The notes: a model not told the origin generated them from the sequence alone. A stretch of 64,000 nucleotides of DNA from Hymenobacter amundsenii (GCF_002204745.1 NZ_NIRR01000005.1:1-64000), one strand, 5' to 3'. Positions 1-9,385 are shown, counted from the first letter of the stretch. Program-made: numbers and translations.

Positions 1-26
1 GTTTTATGCCTGATACGGCATAAAAC
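1..26. terminator. Hairpin at the window edge
   Basis: Positions 1-10 pair perfectly with 17-26 (10 bp stem, 6-base loop TGATAC). The stem is A/T-rich at its base and ends in T or A runs on both strands, as in bidirectional intrinsic terminators. The gene it would serve on the left is outside the window. Confidence 0.45.
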
Positions 27-70
27 GGCGCGGCCGGTATTGTTGGGACAGGCCAATCGACCGTACCGTT

Positions 71-95
71 TCTCATCTCTCATCTCTCATCTCTC
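71..95. repeat. Short 7-bp tandem repeat (TCTCATC)
   Basis: About 3.6 head-to-tail copies of TCTCATC lie immediately beyond the stop codon of the minus-strand universal stress gene. A related 4-copy TCTCACT array occurs at 63167-63194, overlapping another stop codon. Confidence 0.8.
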
Positions 96-96
96 C

Positions 97-942
97 CTAC
101 GCATGCACCGTCATAACGGGCGGAGTAGCGTGCAGGGCGACGTCTTCGGAGATGCTGGCCTGGAACAGGTGGCTGAGCGCGGAACGACCGTGGGTGAGCA
201 TAACCACCAGATCGGCGTGGGCCTGCTCGGCGAAGCGCGGGATGCCGGTGCTGGCCCGGGGCGCGTCGAACACTTCGGGCTCGTAGTGGCGGAAATCGTG
301 GCGGTCGGCAAACCCGTGGATGGCCGCCAGGGCCTGGTCGTGACGGTCGGCGGAGGGCACTACGTCGAGGAGGTGCAGGGTGGCTTCGGGGAACAGGGCC
401 AGCAGCTGGTGCAGGCCGGGAGCCACCAGATCAGCTTCGTCCGAAAAATCAGACGCGAATACCAGGTGGCGCACATCGAAATCGGGGGCCGGATGCTTCA
501 CGGTAAGCACCGGGCAAGAAGCCACGCGCATAATCTGTTCGGTGCTGGAATTGAGGAAAAACCGCGTCCAGGAGGTATGCTCGTGGGCGCCCATGACCAC
601 CAAATCAACCTCGTGCTGCGCAATGGTATCGAGTACGGCCGCTTCCAGGTCGGTGGTGAGCACCAGCTCGCGCACCGGCACCCCAGGAGCTACCCGGTGG
701 GCCTGGTCGATGAGTTGGTGCATCCGGCGCTTGGTGGCTTGCAGGGTCTTGAGCACGTACACGTCGTTGAGGCCGTGGCTGCCCACCAGGCCGCCGGCAG
801 TGGCAATGTGCGAGGTAACGGGCAGCTCAATGGTGTGCAGCAGCAGGAGCTGCCCGCCGCTGCGTTGGGCCAGTTGGAGGGCGGCATCGAAGGCGTACTG
901 GGCTTCGGGGGAGAAATCGGTAGGAACCAGAATGTTTTTCAT
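97..942 (-). CDS. Universal stress protein, tandem UspA domains
   Basis: The 281-residue protein begins KNILVPTDFSPEA, the classic start of a UspA fold, and contains a second UspA-like half from about residue 155 (VFASDFSDEAD). Each half ends in the expected hydrophobic strand (PVLTVK, PPVMTV). The nucleotide-binding glycine pattern G-2x-G-9x-G is degenerate in both halves, so ATP binding is not assured. Tandem Usp proteins of this size are common in Bacteroidota and act as cytoplasmic stress-response factors. It is a single gene with more than 200 bp of free sequence upstream, and no partner is evident. The start is the only ATG that keeps the first beta strand intact. Confidence 0.93.
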   Translation of the reverse strand: MKNILVPTDFSPEAQYAFDAALQLAQRSGGQLLLLHTIELPVTSHIATAGGLVGSHGLNDVYVLKTLQATKRRMHQLIDQAHRVAPGVPVRELVLTTDLEAAVLDTIAQHEVDLVVMGAHEHTSWTRFFLNSSTEQIMRVASCPVLTVKHPAPDFDVRHLVFASDFSDEADLVAPGLHQLLALFPEATLHLLDVVPSADRHDQALAAIHGFADRHDFRHYEPEVFDAPRASTGIPRFAEQAHADLVVMLTHGRSALSHLFQASISEDVALHATPPVMTVHA

Positions 943-1152
943 GATGGTAGGGCTAGGGAGTGGAAGTGCGGCAGAGTGGTAATCAACAGAGAACTAATGA
1001 GTTAATTTAGCCAAAAAAAGCTGAATAAGCAACCCCGCCCACCGGCAACTCTTGGCCAGCGCTGGGTGCGGGCCGCGGTTTATAAGGGTGCCAGCGCGTG
1101 GAATTAGCGGGGCGGCTGGTTACTTTGTGCGCGTTGGATGGTTAACAGGCCT

Positions 1153-2250
1153 ATGTCGGAAAATTCAGGAGTGGTGGTAATCGGGGCCGGGCTGTCGGGC
1201 CTGGTGGCGGCGCGGCGGTTGGTAGCCGCCGGCCAACCTGTGCGGGTGCTCGAAGCCCGCGACTTAGTGGGCGGACGCACCCGGGCCGTGGCCGCGGTAC
1301 CTGGCGCCGGCCTCGTCGATGTGGGCGCTACCTGGGGCTGGGCCCACCACCCGTACCTGATGGCTTTGGCCCGGGAGCTAAGTATTGCCCCCTTCGAGCA
1401 GTACAGCGCCGGGCATCTGGCCTACGAAACGGGCGGCACCGTGCACCGGCTGGGGCAGGCGTCGGGCTCGGCGGGCTACCTGCGCTTTGGAGGCGGCGCG
1501 GCCGTGGTGGCCCAAACCGTGGCAGCAGCCCTGCCAGCGGGCACCATGCAGCTCAATACCCGCGTAACCCAGCTCCGGCAGGTGGCGGGTGGGGTAGAAG
1601 TGGAGGCTGAAGAGGGTGGTCAGCTGCGCACCTACCACGCTGCCGCCGTAGTGGTGGCCTTGCCGCCACGGCTGGCCGCGCACAGCCTGCGTTTCGAGCC
1701 CGAGCTGCCGGCCGCCGTGCGGGCCGCCCAGCAGGCCATGCCCACCTGGATGAGCCACGCCATGAAAAGCGTCATCACCTACGAAACGCCGTTCTGGCGC
1801 GGCCAGGGCTGGTCGGGGTTTGCGGTGAGCCAGTTGGGCCCGCTCACCGAAATCCACGACGCCACCCCGCCTGAAGGCGAACCCGGGGTACTGTTCGGTT
1901 TTTTTGCCGGCCCCCACCCGTTGCGGAGCGCCGTGCCCGCCGCCCGCGAAACGGCGGTAACAGCCCAGCTGACAAGGCTATTTGGCCCGCCCGCTGCCCG
2001 CCCGCTGGCCTACCAGGAGCTCGACTGGACCCGCGAGCCATTCACCAGTACGCCCGCCGATGCGGCTCCGCCGCTGTCGGTGCCGTTGCAAGCTCCGGTG
2101 GAGCTGGCCACGCCGCTTTGGCAGGGCCGCCTGCTTTGGGCGGGTGCCGAAACCGCCACCGGCGAATGGGGCCGCCTCGATGGCGCCATCGAGGCCGGCG
2201 AACGGGCGGCGCGGCAGGTGCTGGCCGGGGCTGCGGTTACCCAGGGCTGA
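1153..2250 (+). CDS. FAD-dependent amine oxidase family protein
   Basis: This is a flavin-dependent oxidase of the monoamine-oxidase/protoporphyrinogen-oxidase superfamily. The N-terminus has the Rossmann dinucleotide motif GAGLSG at residues 11-16, followed by the EARDLVGGRTRA motif (the GGR-type FAD contact). The C-terminus has AGAETATGEWGRLDGAIEAGERAA, the second FAD-binding segment of the family. At about 365 residues it is shorter than typical MAOs (450 or more) but similar to small bacterial amine oxidases. The ATG at 1153 was chosen because it places the GAGLSG strand at the usual distance; an in-frame ATG at 1138 adds only MVNRP. The substrate cannot be inferred. The next gene begins about 100 bp downstream on the same strand. 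Confidence 0.88.
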   Translation: MSENSGVVVIGAGLSGLVAARRLVAAGQPVRVLEARDLVGGRTRAVAAVPGAGLVDVGATWGWAHHPYLMALARELSIAPFEQYSAGHLAYETGGTVHRLGQASGSAGYLRFGGGAAVVAQTVAAALPAGTMQLNTRVTQLRQVAGGVEVEAEEGGQLRTYHAAAVVVALPPRLAAHSLRFEPELPAAVRAAQQAMPTWMSHAMKSVITYETPFWRGQGWSGFAVSQLGPLTEIHDATPPEGEPGVLFGFFAGPHPLRSAVPAARETAVTAQLTRLFGPPAARPLAYQELDWTREPFTSTPADAAPPLSVPLQAPVELATPLWQGRLLWAGAETATGEWGRLDGAIEAGERAARQVLAGAAVTQG

Positions 2251-2354
2251 AGCCCTGGGTAACCAGTAAGAAGCTGCTGCGTAGCCTTAGGTAGGCTGCG
2301 TGCCGATAAATGTTCAATTACCAGAATCCAGCCTCAAAAACTCAGACCCGAATT

Positions 2355-3953
2355 ATGCCACAGCCTCTCGAAAACGCCACGTTTACCAATTCCTTCGTTG
2401 ATGAGCTGGCCGGCGACCCTTCGCGCGAGAACGTGCCGCGGCAGGTGCCGGGCTACCACTACTCGCCCGTGGCCCCTACGCCGGTGGCCGCGCCCCGGCT
2501 GCTGATTTGGTCGGAGGAAATGGGGGCGGAGCTGGGGCTGGCGCGGCCGCCGGAGCAGGGCGCGGCCACGGAACTGCTGGCCGGCAACCGCGTAGCCGAC
2601 TCCATGCGGCCCTACGCGGCCCGCTACGGCGGCCACCAGTTCGGCAACTGGGCCGGGCAGCTCGGCGACGGGCGCGCCATTTCGCTGGGGGAGCTGCCGG
2701 GGCAGGATGGGCTGCGCTGGGAGGTCCAGCTAAAAGGCGCCGGGCCCACGCCCTACTCGCGGCGGGCCGATGGGCGGGCCGTACTGCGCTCTTCGGTGCG
2801 GGAGTTTCTGTGCTCCGAGGCCATGTACCACCTGGGCGTGCCCACCACCCGGGCCCTGAGCCTGGTAAGCACCGGCGACGCAGTAGTGCGCGACATGTTC
2901 TACGACGGCAACGCCCACCCCGAGCCGGGGGCCGTGGTGGCCCGGATAGCGCCGTCGTTCGTGCGCTTCGGCAACTTCCAGATCCTGCTGGCCCACGATG
3001 AACCCGAGAACCTGCGGGCCCTGGCCGACTACGTCATCCGTCAGCACTTCCCCGAGCTGGGCGAACCCGCGCCGGAGGTGTACGTAGCCTGGCTGGCCGA
3101 AATCAGCCGGCGTACTGCCGAAATGGTGGCTCACTGGCAAACGGTGGGTTTCGTGCACGGAGTCATGAACACCGATAACATGAGCATTTTGGGCCTGACC
3201 ATCGACTACGGCCCCTACGGCTGGCTGGAGCCCTACGAGCCCGGCTGGACGCCCAATACCACCGACTTCACCAACTACCGCTACGCTTTCGGCCAACAGC
3301 CCCGTGTAGCGCTCTGGAACCTGACGCAGCTGGCCCAGGCCCTCACGCCGTTGGTGCCCGACCCCGAGCTGCTGCGCCCGGCCCTCAACCAGTTCGTGGC
3401 CACCTTCAACCGCGCCCACCACGTGCGGCTGCTGGCCAAGCTCGGCCTCACGGCCTCCAACGATGAGGATGCTGACAAGCAACTCGTGGGGGCGCTGCTG
3501 CCCGCCATGGAAGCCGCCGAGGTGGACATGACCATCTTCTACCGCCAGCTTGCTCACCTCACGCCCCGCCTGCTGGCTGCTTCCGAGCCGGTAGAAAGCC
3601 TGGGCCGTGAGCTATTGGCCGCCGCTTCTTATGCCGCGCCCGACGACGCTGCCTCGGCCTCGTTGCTGGTTTGGTTGGCGCAATATGCCGCCCGGCTGCG
3701 GCAGGAGCCGGCCACTCTTGAGGCCATTCGGGCCGGCATGCTGGCCGTCAACCCCAAGTACGTGCTGCGCAACTACCTGGCCCAGCAGGCCATCGAAGCG
3801 GCTGAGGCCGGCGACCTGGCCCCGCTACATACCCTGCACGAAGTGCTGAAACGGCCCTTCGACGAGCAGCCCGAACAGGAGGCCCTGGCCGCCCGCCGCC
3901 CCGAGTGGGCGGCCACCAAGCCCGGCAGCGCTACGCTCTCGTGCAGCTCCTGA
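2355..3953 (+). CDS. selO: SelO/YdiU family protein adenylyltransferase
   Basis: SelO is a pseudokinase-fold enzyme that transfers AMP from ATP to Ser/Thr/Tyr of target proteins, linked to the oxidative stress response. Hallmarks seen are GGHQFGNWAGQLGDGRA, KGAGPTPYSRRADGRAVLRS, the HGVMNTDNMSILGLTIDYGP catalytic/metal-binding block and the terminal SCSS tail found on bacterial YdiU proteins. The length of about 532 residues is normal for the longer bacterial forms. An in-frame ATG at 2310 would add 15 residues; 2355 is preferred because homologues begin shortly before TFTNSFV. The stop at 3951-3953 overlaps the start of the msrB gene, so the two are probably co-translated. Confidence 0.92.
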   Translation: MPQPLENATFTNSFVDELAGDPSRENVPRQVPGYHYSPVAPTPVAAPRLLIWSEEMGAELGLARPPEQGAATELLAGNRVADSMRPYAARYGGHQFGNWAGQLGDGRAISLGELPGQDGLRWEVQLKGAGPTPYSRRADGRAVLRSSVREFLCSEAMYHLGVPTTRALSLVSTGDAVVRDMFYDGNAHPEPGAVVARIAPSFVRFGNFQILLAHDEPENLRALADYVIRQHFPELGEPAPEVYVAWLAEISRRTAEMVAHWQTVGFVHGVMNTDNMSILGLTIDYGPYGWLEPYEPGWTPNTTDFTNYRYAFGQQPRVALWNLTQLAQALTPLVPDPELLRPALNQFVATFNRAHHVRLLAKLGLTASNDEDADKQLVGALLPAMEAAEVDMTIFYRQLAHLTPRLLAASEPVESLGRELLAAASYAAPDDAASASLLVWLAQYAARLRQEPATLEAIRAGMLAVNPKYVLRNYLAQQAIEAAEAGDLAPLHTLHEVLKRPFDEQPEQEALAARRPEWAATKPGSATLSCSS

Positions 3954-4402
3954 ACTCGCCGTTGCTATATTGGCGCGACGTGCTCACGTTTGCCCGCTAC
4001 GGCAACCCCGAGCCTTCGCGCCGGCTAGTGCTGCCCGAAGCCGAATGGGCCGCCCGGCTGGGTCCGGCGCGGTTTCGGGTGCTGCGTGAGGCCCGCACCG
4101 AGCCGGCTTACCGCAACGAGTACTGCCGTGCCTACGCGCCCGGCTGCTACGTCTGCGCCGGGTGCGGGCAGGTGCTGTTCGCCGCTGAGGCCAAGTACCA
4201 CGCCATTTCCGGTTGGCCCAGCTTCACCCAGCCCGCCGCTCGCGCCGCGCTCAGCTTTCATTTCGATGACAGCCACCACATGCAGCGGGTGGAAGTGCGC
4301 TGCAACGTGTGCGCGGGCCACCTGGGCCACGTTTCGGCCGACGGGCCGGCGCCAGCCGGGCTGCGGTTTTGCATCAACTCGGCGAGCTTAGTGCTGGAGT
4401 AG
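3941..4402 (+). CDS. msrB: Methionine-R-sulfoxide reductase MsrB
   Basis: MsrB reduces the R epimer of methionine sulfoxide in damaged proteins. The sequence has the two CxxC zinc-binding pairs (CAGC and CNVC), the SGWPSF motif, the GHLGHV motif and the catalytic cysteine in RFCINSASL. The segment YWRDVLTFARYGNPEPSRR before the domain resembles N-termini of Bacteroidota MsrB proteins. No ATG is available, so the start is a non-standard codon: GTG at 3941 (13-base overlap with selO), GTG at 3905 or TTG at 3962. The overlap with selO suggests one operon for protein-oxidation stress. A strong hairpin at 4450-4499 follows the gene. Confidence 0.9.
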   Translation: MQLLNSPLLYWRDVLTFARYGNPEPSRRLVLPEAEWAARLGPARFRVLREARTEPAYRNEYCRAYAPGCYVCAGCGQVLFAAEAKYHAISGWPSFTQPAARAALSFHFDDSHHMQRVEVRCNVCAGHLGHVSADGPAPAGLRFCINSASLVLE

Positions 4403-4449
4403 CGGCGCGGGTAGCTTTCCCACGAAGGAAGTGCGGAGCCGTTCAATTA

Positions 4450-4499
4450 TGCTCCGTAGCTCATTGGTTACCGTGGGGTAACCAATGAGCTACGGAGCA
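4450..4499. terminator. Bidirectional hairpin terminator between convergent genes
   Basis: A perfect 23-bp stem (4450-4472 with 4477-4499) closes a 4-base loop GTGG. It lies between the plus-strand msrB and the minus-strand META lipoprotein gene and includes the TAG stop codon of the latter (4490-4492). It lacks a long U tract, so termination may rely on the very stable stem. Confidence 0.8.
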
Positions 4500-4915
4500 G
4501 CTGTAAAAATCAAATGAGGCTTCGGCGTGCCGGTTTCGTATAGCCGTAGTTCCTGCCCCACCACTTCGTAGCGGACGGTGCGAGGAAAAGCCGCCAGATA
4601 ACAGGTTTCCAAGTCTTGAACGGGGCAACCGATTCGAGTAGCCGCTTGCTGACTGATGGACAGCTTGCCGGGTGAGGTATTCAGGCTGTAGGTGCCCACA
4701 AATGAATTACAGGGTGTCAAGCCACTGGTCGTGTTATCGGTGCCGAACTGCACGTATGTACGGTACGAATCACTGTAGCTGGACAGGGAAATCGAGAAAT
4801 CATCGACCTGGGAGAGCATCCAGCGGGTCTGCTGAAGCGGTGGGGTCGGTTGCACATCCTTCTGGCAACCACTTAACACAAACAGAACGACAGCCAAGAG
4901 TAGGAACGGGCGCAT
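4490..4915 (-). CDS. META domain (HslJ-like) lipoprotein
   Basis: From the ATG at 4915 the product is 141 residues, with a signal peptide MRPFLLLAVVLFVLSGC whose LSGC lipobox predicts a lipid-anchored envelope protein. The mature part follows the META/HslJ pattern: QTRWMLSQV at the start, a central CNSFVGTYSL (the G/C-N-x-F-x-G-x-Y core), then TRIGCPVQDLETCYLAAF and a final LRLYETG...LIF strand pair. HslJ-family proteins are heat-inducible or tied to antibiotic and oxidant tolerance, but their chemistry is unknown. An upstream in-frame ATG at 4978 would put 21 residues before the signal peptide and is unlikely. Confidence 0.8.
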   Translation of the reverse strand: MRPFLLLAVVLFVLSGCQKDVQPTPPLQQTRWMLSQVDDFSISLSSYSDSYRTYVQFGTDNTTSGLTPCNSFVGTYSLNTSPGKLSISQQAATRIGCPVQDLETCYLAAFPRTVRYEVVGQELRLYETGTPKPHLIFTAAP

Positions 4916-5106
4916 GAGTCGATGGATATATCTATGGAGGCAGCTAATGTAAGAAGCAGCGCGAAACCCCTGCTTCATATGTCCTCCGACGGTGCTGATT
5001 TGGCTTTGGGCAGGTGTTGGCAGCGGGGGCGCAGGGAGGATTTGGGCTGAAATTCAGCAAAAAAGGCTGATTTCACGTATTCTCGGGTTCTACCTGAGTT
5101 TCTGCT

Positions 5107-7661
5107 ATGTCTGAATCAAAACCGATTACCCAACCCGATACCACCACCGGTTTTGTGCGCGTGCGCGGGGCCCGGGAGCACAACCTCAAAAACATCGACG
5201 TCGATATTCCGCGCGATGCGCTGGTGGTATTTACCGGCGTATCGGGTTCGGGCAAAAGCAGCCTGGCGTTCGGCACGCTCTATGCCGAGGCCCAGCGGCG
5301 CTACTTGGAGTCGGTGTCGCCCTACGCGCGGCGGCTGTTTCATCAGATGTCGGTGCCCGAGGTAGATGCCATTGAGGGCCTGCCGCCGGCCGTAGCGTTG
5401 CAGCAGCAGCGCGGCACGCCCACCACCCGCTCGTCGGTGGGCTCGGTTACCACGCTTTCCAACCTCGTGCGGATGCTGTACTCGCGGGCAGGCGACTACC
5501 CTAAGGGGCAGGGTATCATCTACGCCGAAGCCTTTTCGGCCAACACGCCCGAGGGCGCCTGCCCCACCTGCCACGGCCTGGGCCGGGTGTACGAAGTCAC
5601 GGAGCAGACCATGGTGCCCGACCCCACGCTCACCATCCGGGAGCGGGCCATTGCGGCCTGGCCCCAGGCCTGGGGCGGCCAGAACCAGCGCGACATTCTC
5701 GTGACGCTGGGCTACGACGTGGACACGCCCTGGCAGGACTTGCCCCAGAAGCAGCGCGACTGGATTTTATTCACCGACGAGCAGCCGGTGGTGCCAGTGT
5801 ACCCCGGCCTCTCGCCCGAGCAAACCCAGCGGGCCCTCAAGCGGAAGGCGGAGCCAAACTACATGGGCACCTTTACGGGCGTGCGGCGACACGTGCTGCA
5901 CACCTTCGCTAACACCCAGAGTGCCCTCATGAAAAAGCGGGTGCAGCAGTACATGCTGGGTACGGCCTGCCCTACCTGCCACGGTAAGCGCCTGCGCCGC
6001 GAGTCGCTGAGCGTAACCTTCGCGGGCCTCGACATTGCCGATTTCTCCGCTTTGCCCCTCAAGCGGGTGGTGGAACTGCTGCGGCCCTACGAAACCGGGA
6101 CTGAAACCGGCCACGCCCGCCACGAGGCCGCCCACCCCGAGCAGGTGGAGGCTGCCCGCCGCATTGCCCAGGACCTGCGCGCCCGCCTGGCCGTGCTGCT
6201 CGACCTGGGGCTCGGGTATTTATCGCTCGAAAGAAGTACGCCCACCTTATCGCCCGGTGAGCTGCAACGGCTGCGTTTGGCTACCCAGCTCTACTCCAAC
6301 CTGTTCGGGGTGGTGTACGTGCTCGATGAGCCCTCGGCCGGACTGCACCCTTCGGATACCGAAGCCCTGCTCGCGGCCCTGGCCAGCCTCAAGCAGGCCG
6401 GCAACTCCCTGTTTGTAGTCGAGCACAACCTCGACGTGGTGCGCCAAGCCGACTGGCTGGTAGACGTGGGCCCCCAGGCCGGGGAGCAGGGCGGCGAAAT
6501 CCTGTACAGCGGTCCGCCCGAGGGTTTACGGGAGGTAAAAGAGTCCCAGACCCGCCGGTTTCTGTTCCGGGAAGACCACGAAGCCGCGCCGGCCGCCGCG
6601 CCCCGGGAGCCCACCGGCTGGCTGCAGCTCGAAGGCGTGACCCGCAATAATCTGGCGGGCCTCGCGGTGCAGTTCCCACTGGGCGTGCTGACTACCGTGA
6701 CGGGCGTGTCGGGTTCGGGCAAATCGAGCCTCGTGGGCCAAGTGCTGGTGGAACTGGTAGCCGGACAGCTGGGCCAGCGGGTGGAAGCCGAAACCGAAGA
6801 AACCGACCTGCTAGAGCACGTGGAAATCGCCGCTACTGAGGGCCGGATTGTGGCCGGGCTGGAACACATCCGGCGGTTGGTGCGCGTGGATCAGAAGCCC
6901 ATCGGGCGCACGCCGCGCTCCAACATGGCCACCTACACCGGCCTCTTCGACCACGTGCGCAAGCTGTTCGCGGCCACGCCTGAGGCCCGCAAGCGCCGCT
7001 ACGATGCCGGCCGGTTCAGCTTCAACGTTGCCAAAGGGCGCTGCGAAAACTGCCAGGGCGAGGGGTTCGTGATGGTGGAGCTGCTGTTTCTGCCCAGCGT
7101 GTACGCGCCCTGCCCGGTGTGCCACGGCGCCCGCTACAATGCCAAAACCCTCGAAATTCAGTATCAGGGGAAGAATATTGCCGAGGTGCTGGCCCTGACC
7201 GTGGACGCCGCCGCCGGGTTCTTTGCCGACGAGCCGCCCGTGCACCGGGCCCTCACGGTGCTGCGCGAAGTGGGCCTGGGCTACCTGCGCCTCGGCCAGC
7301 CGGCCACCGAGCTGAGCGGGGGCGAGGCCCAGCGCATCAAGCTGGCCACCGAGCTGCAGCGCACACAGCGCGGCACCACCCTCTACGTGCTCGACGAGCC
7401 TACCACGGCCTGCACCCCGCCGACGTGGAAAAGCTGCTCACCCAGCTCCAGGGACTGGTTTCGGCCGGTAACACGGTGGTAGTAGTGGAGCACGACATGC
7501 GCGTAGTGGCGGCTTCCGACTGGGTAATCGACATGGGCCCCGGCGCCGGCGACGAGGGCGGCCAGATAGTAGCCGAAGGTTCGCCGGCCACCGTGGCCAA
7601 GTCGAAGGCCAGCAAAACGGCCCCGTACCTGCGGCGGTTTCTGGAGCGGGAGCTGCGCTGA
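5107..7661 (+). pseudogene. UvrA2-type excinuclease ATPase, frameshifted
   Basis: This is a twin ABC ATPase of the UvrA family: Walker [13 protein letters not shown] near residue 40 and [11 protein letters not shown] near 540, signatures LSPGELQRLRLAT and LSGGEAQRIKLATEL, and zinc modules CPTCHG and CENCQGEG/CPVCHG. The UvrB-binding insertion of classical UvrA is missing, which matches the shorter UvrA2 class (about 850 residues) associated with resistance to DNA-binding drugs and damage. At about 7405-7409 one G is missing: LDEPTTA is followed by a wrong frame that stops at 7482. Restoring one base gives LDEPTTGLHPADVEKLL and continues to 7661. Without correction the second ATPase loses its D-loop and switch histidine. 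A sequencing error in a short G run is an alternative. Confidence 0.87.
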
Positions 7662-7859
7662 GCAGTGCGGCCAACTGCCCGACTGGGCTTTGGCCGGGAA
7701 ATTTTACGCCGTAGTTGGCTGGGAAATGACGACCTTCCGGAACTCAACCGTACCCGGCTGTAATTCGGCCCCGCCGGGGCCAGCTACGGCCCGCGCCTGG
7801 GCGGAGTGGCTTAGCGCCCGGCCTTCCGGCCCCGCGTCCCGTTTTTGGGCTTTCTCTCC

Positions 7860-8123
7860 ATGGAATCTGCTTATCAACCCCCGGCCGAACTGCTGGCCAA
7901 GTTTGGCTTTCGCAGCCATGCCTCCCCGGCGGGGCAAATCCGCTACAGCCGCCCCAGCGAGGTCGGCCAGGAAACAGTAGTGCTCTACGCCGACGGCGAA
8001 ATGACGCTGCTCGAAGCCGTGAACGGCCAAATGCTCTACTGTTTCCAGGGCCGCGTGGCTTCCGAAGCAGAACTACGGGTATTGCTGCGCCAGGTAAACT
8101 GGCCCGCCGAAGTATCTGGCTGA
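7860..8123 (+). CDS. Small hypothetical protein (87 aa)
   Basis: The frame opens with ATG at 7860 and encodes 87 residues without a signal peptide or membrane segment. The composition is ordinary (PAELLAKFGFRSHASPAGQIRYSRPSE, then alternating strands such as TVVLYADGEMTLLEAVNGQMLYCFQGRV and a final helix SEAELRVLLRQVNW), suggesting a small folded cytoplasmic alpha/beta protein. The family is not recognised. It follows the uvrA-like gene by about 200 bp with no gene between; that gap shows nothing of note. Confidence 0.6.
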   Translation: MESAYQPPAELLAKFGFRSHASPAGQIRYSRPSEVGQETVVLYADGEMTLLEAVNGQMLYCFQGRVASEAELRVLLRQVNWPAEVSG

Positions 8124-8207
8124 CTTCCGGTGCCGGTTACCGGTACCGGTAGGCCGAGCGCCACCGAAACATTACGACCTCCAAGGTGATTTTCTATTTT
8201 TTTAAGC

Positions 8208-8501
8208 TTGCTCAACTCTTCTCCCTTGGATCAGGACCTTCAACTCAGCTTAGCCAACAACGCCAAGGAATGGCTGGCGCTTTCCCTCTCTATTTCCTCG
8301 GCCGAGAAAATAGCCTTCGATAAAATCCACGACGGCTTTTTTACCATGTACGGGGCTGATTTCATGACCCACGTGTACCGCATGACGTTCGAGCAGACCC
8401 TGAAGGAACTCCCGGAAGCGGAGCGCACCCATCTGCTGTCTTGCTTCAAGAAAGCTATGGATAAGGCCATCGACGAGCACTACTCCGTGCAAAGCCTGTA
8501 G
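8208..8501 (+). CDS. Small hypothetical helical protein (up to 97 aa)
   Basis: An in-frame stop at 8187 limits the frame; no ATG exists before the conserved-looking part, so translation starts at TTG 8208 or TTG 8226. The product is mainly helical and acidic (SSAEKIAFDKIHDGFFTMYGADFMTHVYRMTFEQTLKELPEAERTHLLSCFKKAMDKAID), with no export signal. Codon use is like the neighbours. Its function is unknown. Confidence 0.5.
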   Translation: MLNSSPLDQDLQLSLANNAKEWLALSLSISSAEKIAFDKIHDGFFTMYGADFMTHVYRMTFEQTLKELPEAERTHLLSCFKKAMDKAIDEHYSVQSL

Positions 8502-8575
8502 AAAGCCCGCCCGGGGCTTTCGTGGCCGGTAGGCCGAAGCTGGCAGGCTTCGAGCCATTAGCCGCGCGCTGGCCA

Positions 8576-9033
8576 CTATTCCCAGGCCCCCAGCAGCCGG
8601 CGCACCAGTACGATCTGGCCCACGTGATAGGCGTTGTGGTCGGCGATGAGCAGGGCTTCGCGCAGCAGGTTCTGGCCGGTGCCCTGGGGCAAGGGTGCGA
8701 GCAGGTCGGGGGCTTGGCGCAGGTGTTTCAGAAACCGGGTGCGGTCGGCTGCTGCCAAGTAGCCGCGTCGGCGGGCGGGGTGGGAGCGGGCCAGTAGCCG
8801 GCCGGAAACTCGGGCGACTTGTGGGCCGGGTTCAGGCAGAACTCCACGATGTCCCATTGGGCAATGCGCAGGTGCTCGGCCAGTTGCCAGATGGTGTGTG
8901 GCAGCCCCGGTGCGGCGGTATTCATTAGCGCCGGCGTAAGGCCAGTGCAGGCATCTTCGAGCGAGACGTGGGCGTTGCCTTCGGTGAGCAGAAACTCCAG
9001 CTCATCGAGTAGGGGAGTGGGGGCGTCGTTCAT
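8576..9033 (-). pseudogene. DinB-family protein, frameshifted
   Basis: The N-terminal half (from ATG at 9033: [21 protein letters not shown], then [25 protein letters not shown]) and the C-terminal half ([18 protein letters not shown]...[22 protein letters not shown]) are the two parts of a four-helix DinB/DUF664 protein, including the metal-binding histidines of HxWQLxEH type and HNAYHxGQ. They lie in different frames and switch at about 8735-8760, near the codons for TWQQ. One missing or two extra bases explain it. DinB proteins are metal-dependent and often act as thiol-S-transferases. The break is real in this sequence but could be a read error; another frameshift lies 1.3 kb away in the uvrA-like gene. 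Confidence 0.75.
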
Positions 9034-9055
9034 GGGGAGTTAGGTTGGCTGCGTT

Positions 9056-9385
9056 GTGTGGGGCAGTTTGTTGAAAATCAGTGCTTCAGCACTGGCAGGG
9101 ACGCAATTTGGGGGACTGGCTTCGAAGCTGCGCAAAAGCACCTACGCCGCCCTAGCCGGCGCCGACAGCGTAACCCGGCAGGTAGTGCAGGGGGAACTGC
9201 CGGAAATGCAGCTGGCCGGAAAGCTAGCTTTCTGCCGGCAGCAAACGGTGTTTTCCAACATTTCCCACCTCAACAAAACGCTCGGCGCAACGAGTATTCA
9301 GGGCATTGCGGGCTACCCGATGCTCAGCTAGTACCGCACTACCATCGATTACGTGAACAAGCAGCTGATACTAACAAAACGGTAG
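9056..9385 (+). pseudogene. Remnant of a retropepsin-like aspartyl protease
   Basis: The reading frame contains VFSNISHLNKTLGATSIQGIAGYPMLS, a TAG stop at 9329-9331, then YRTTIDYVNKQLILTKR and a final stop at 9383. The block G-I-x-G-Y-x-x-L followed by Y-R-T-T-I-D-Y-x-N-K-x-L-I-L is the C-terminal signature of Bacteroidota retropepsin-like aspartyl proteases. The catalytic DTG region is absent and the stop replaces a likely Gln codon, so this is a decayed fragment. The upstream 5' end of the remnant is uncertain. Confidence 0.55.

Noticed and set aside
40..1005. Long plus-strand frame over the universal stress gene
   Set aside because: It is the antisense shadow of the Usp gene, with Gly/His/Gln/Val-rich low-complexity content typical of antisense to GC-rich coding DNA.
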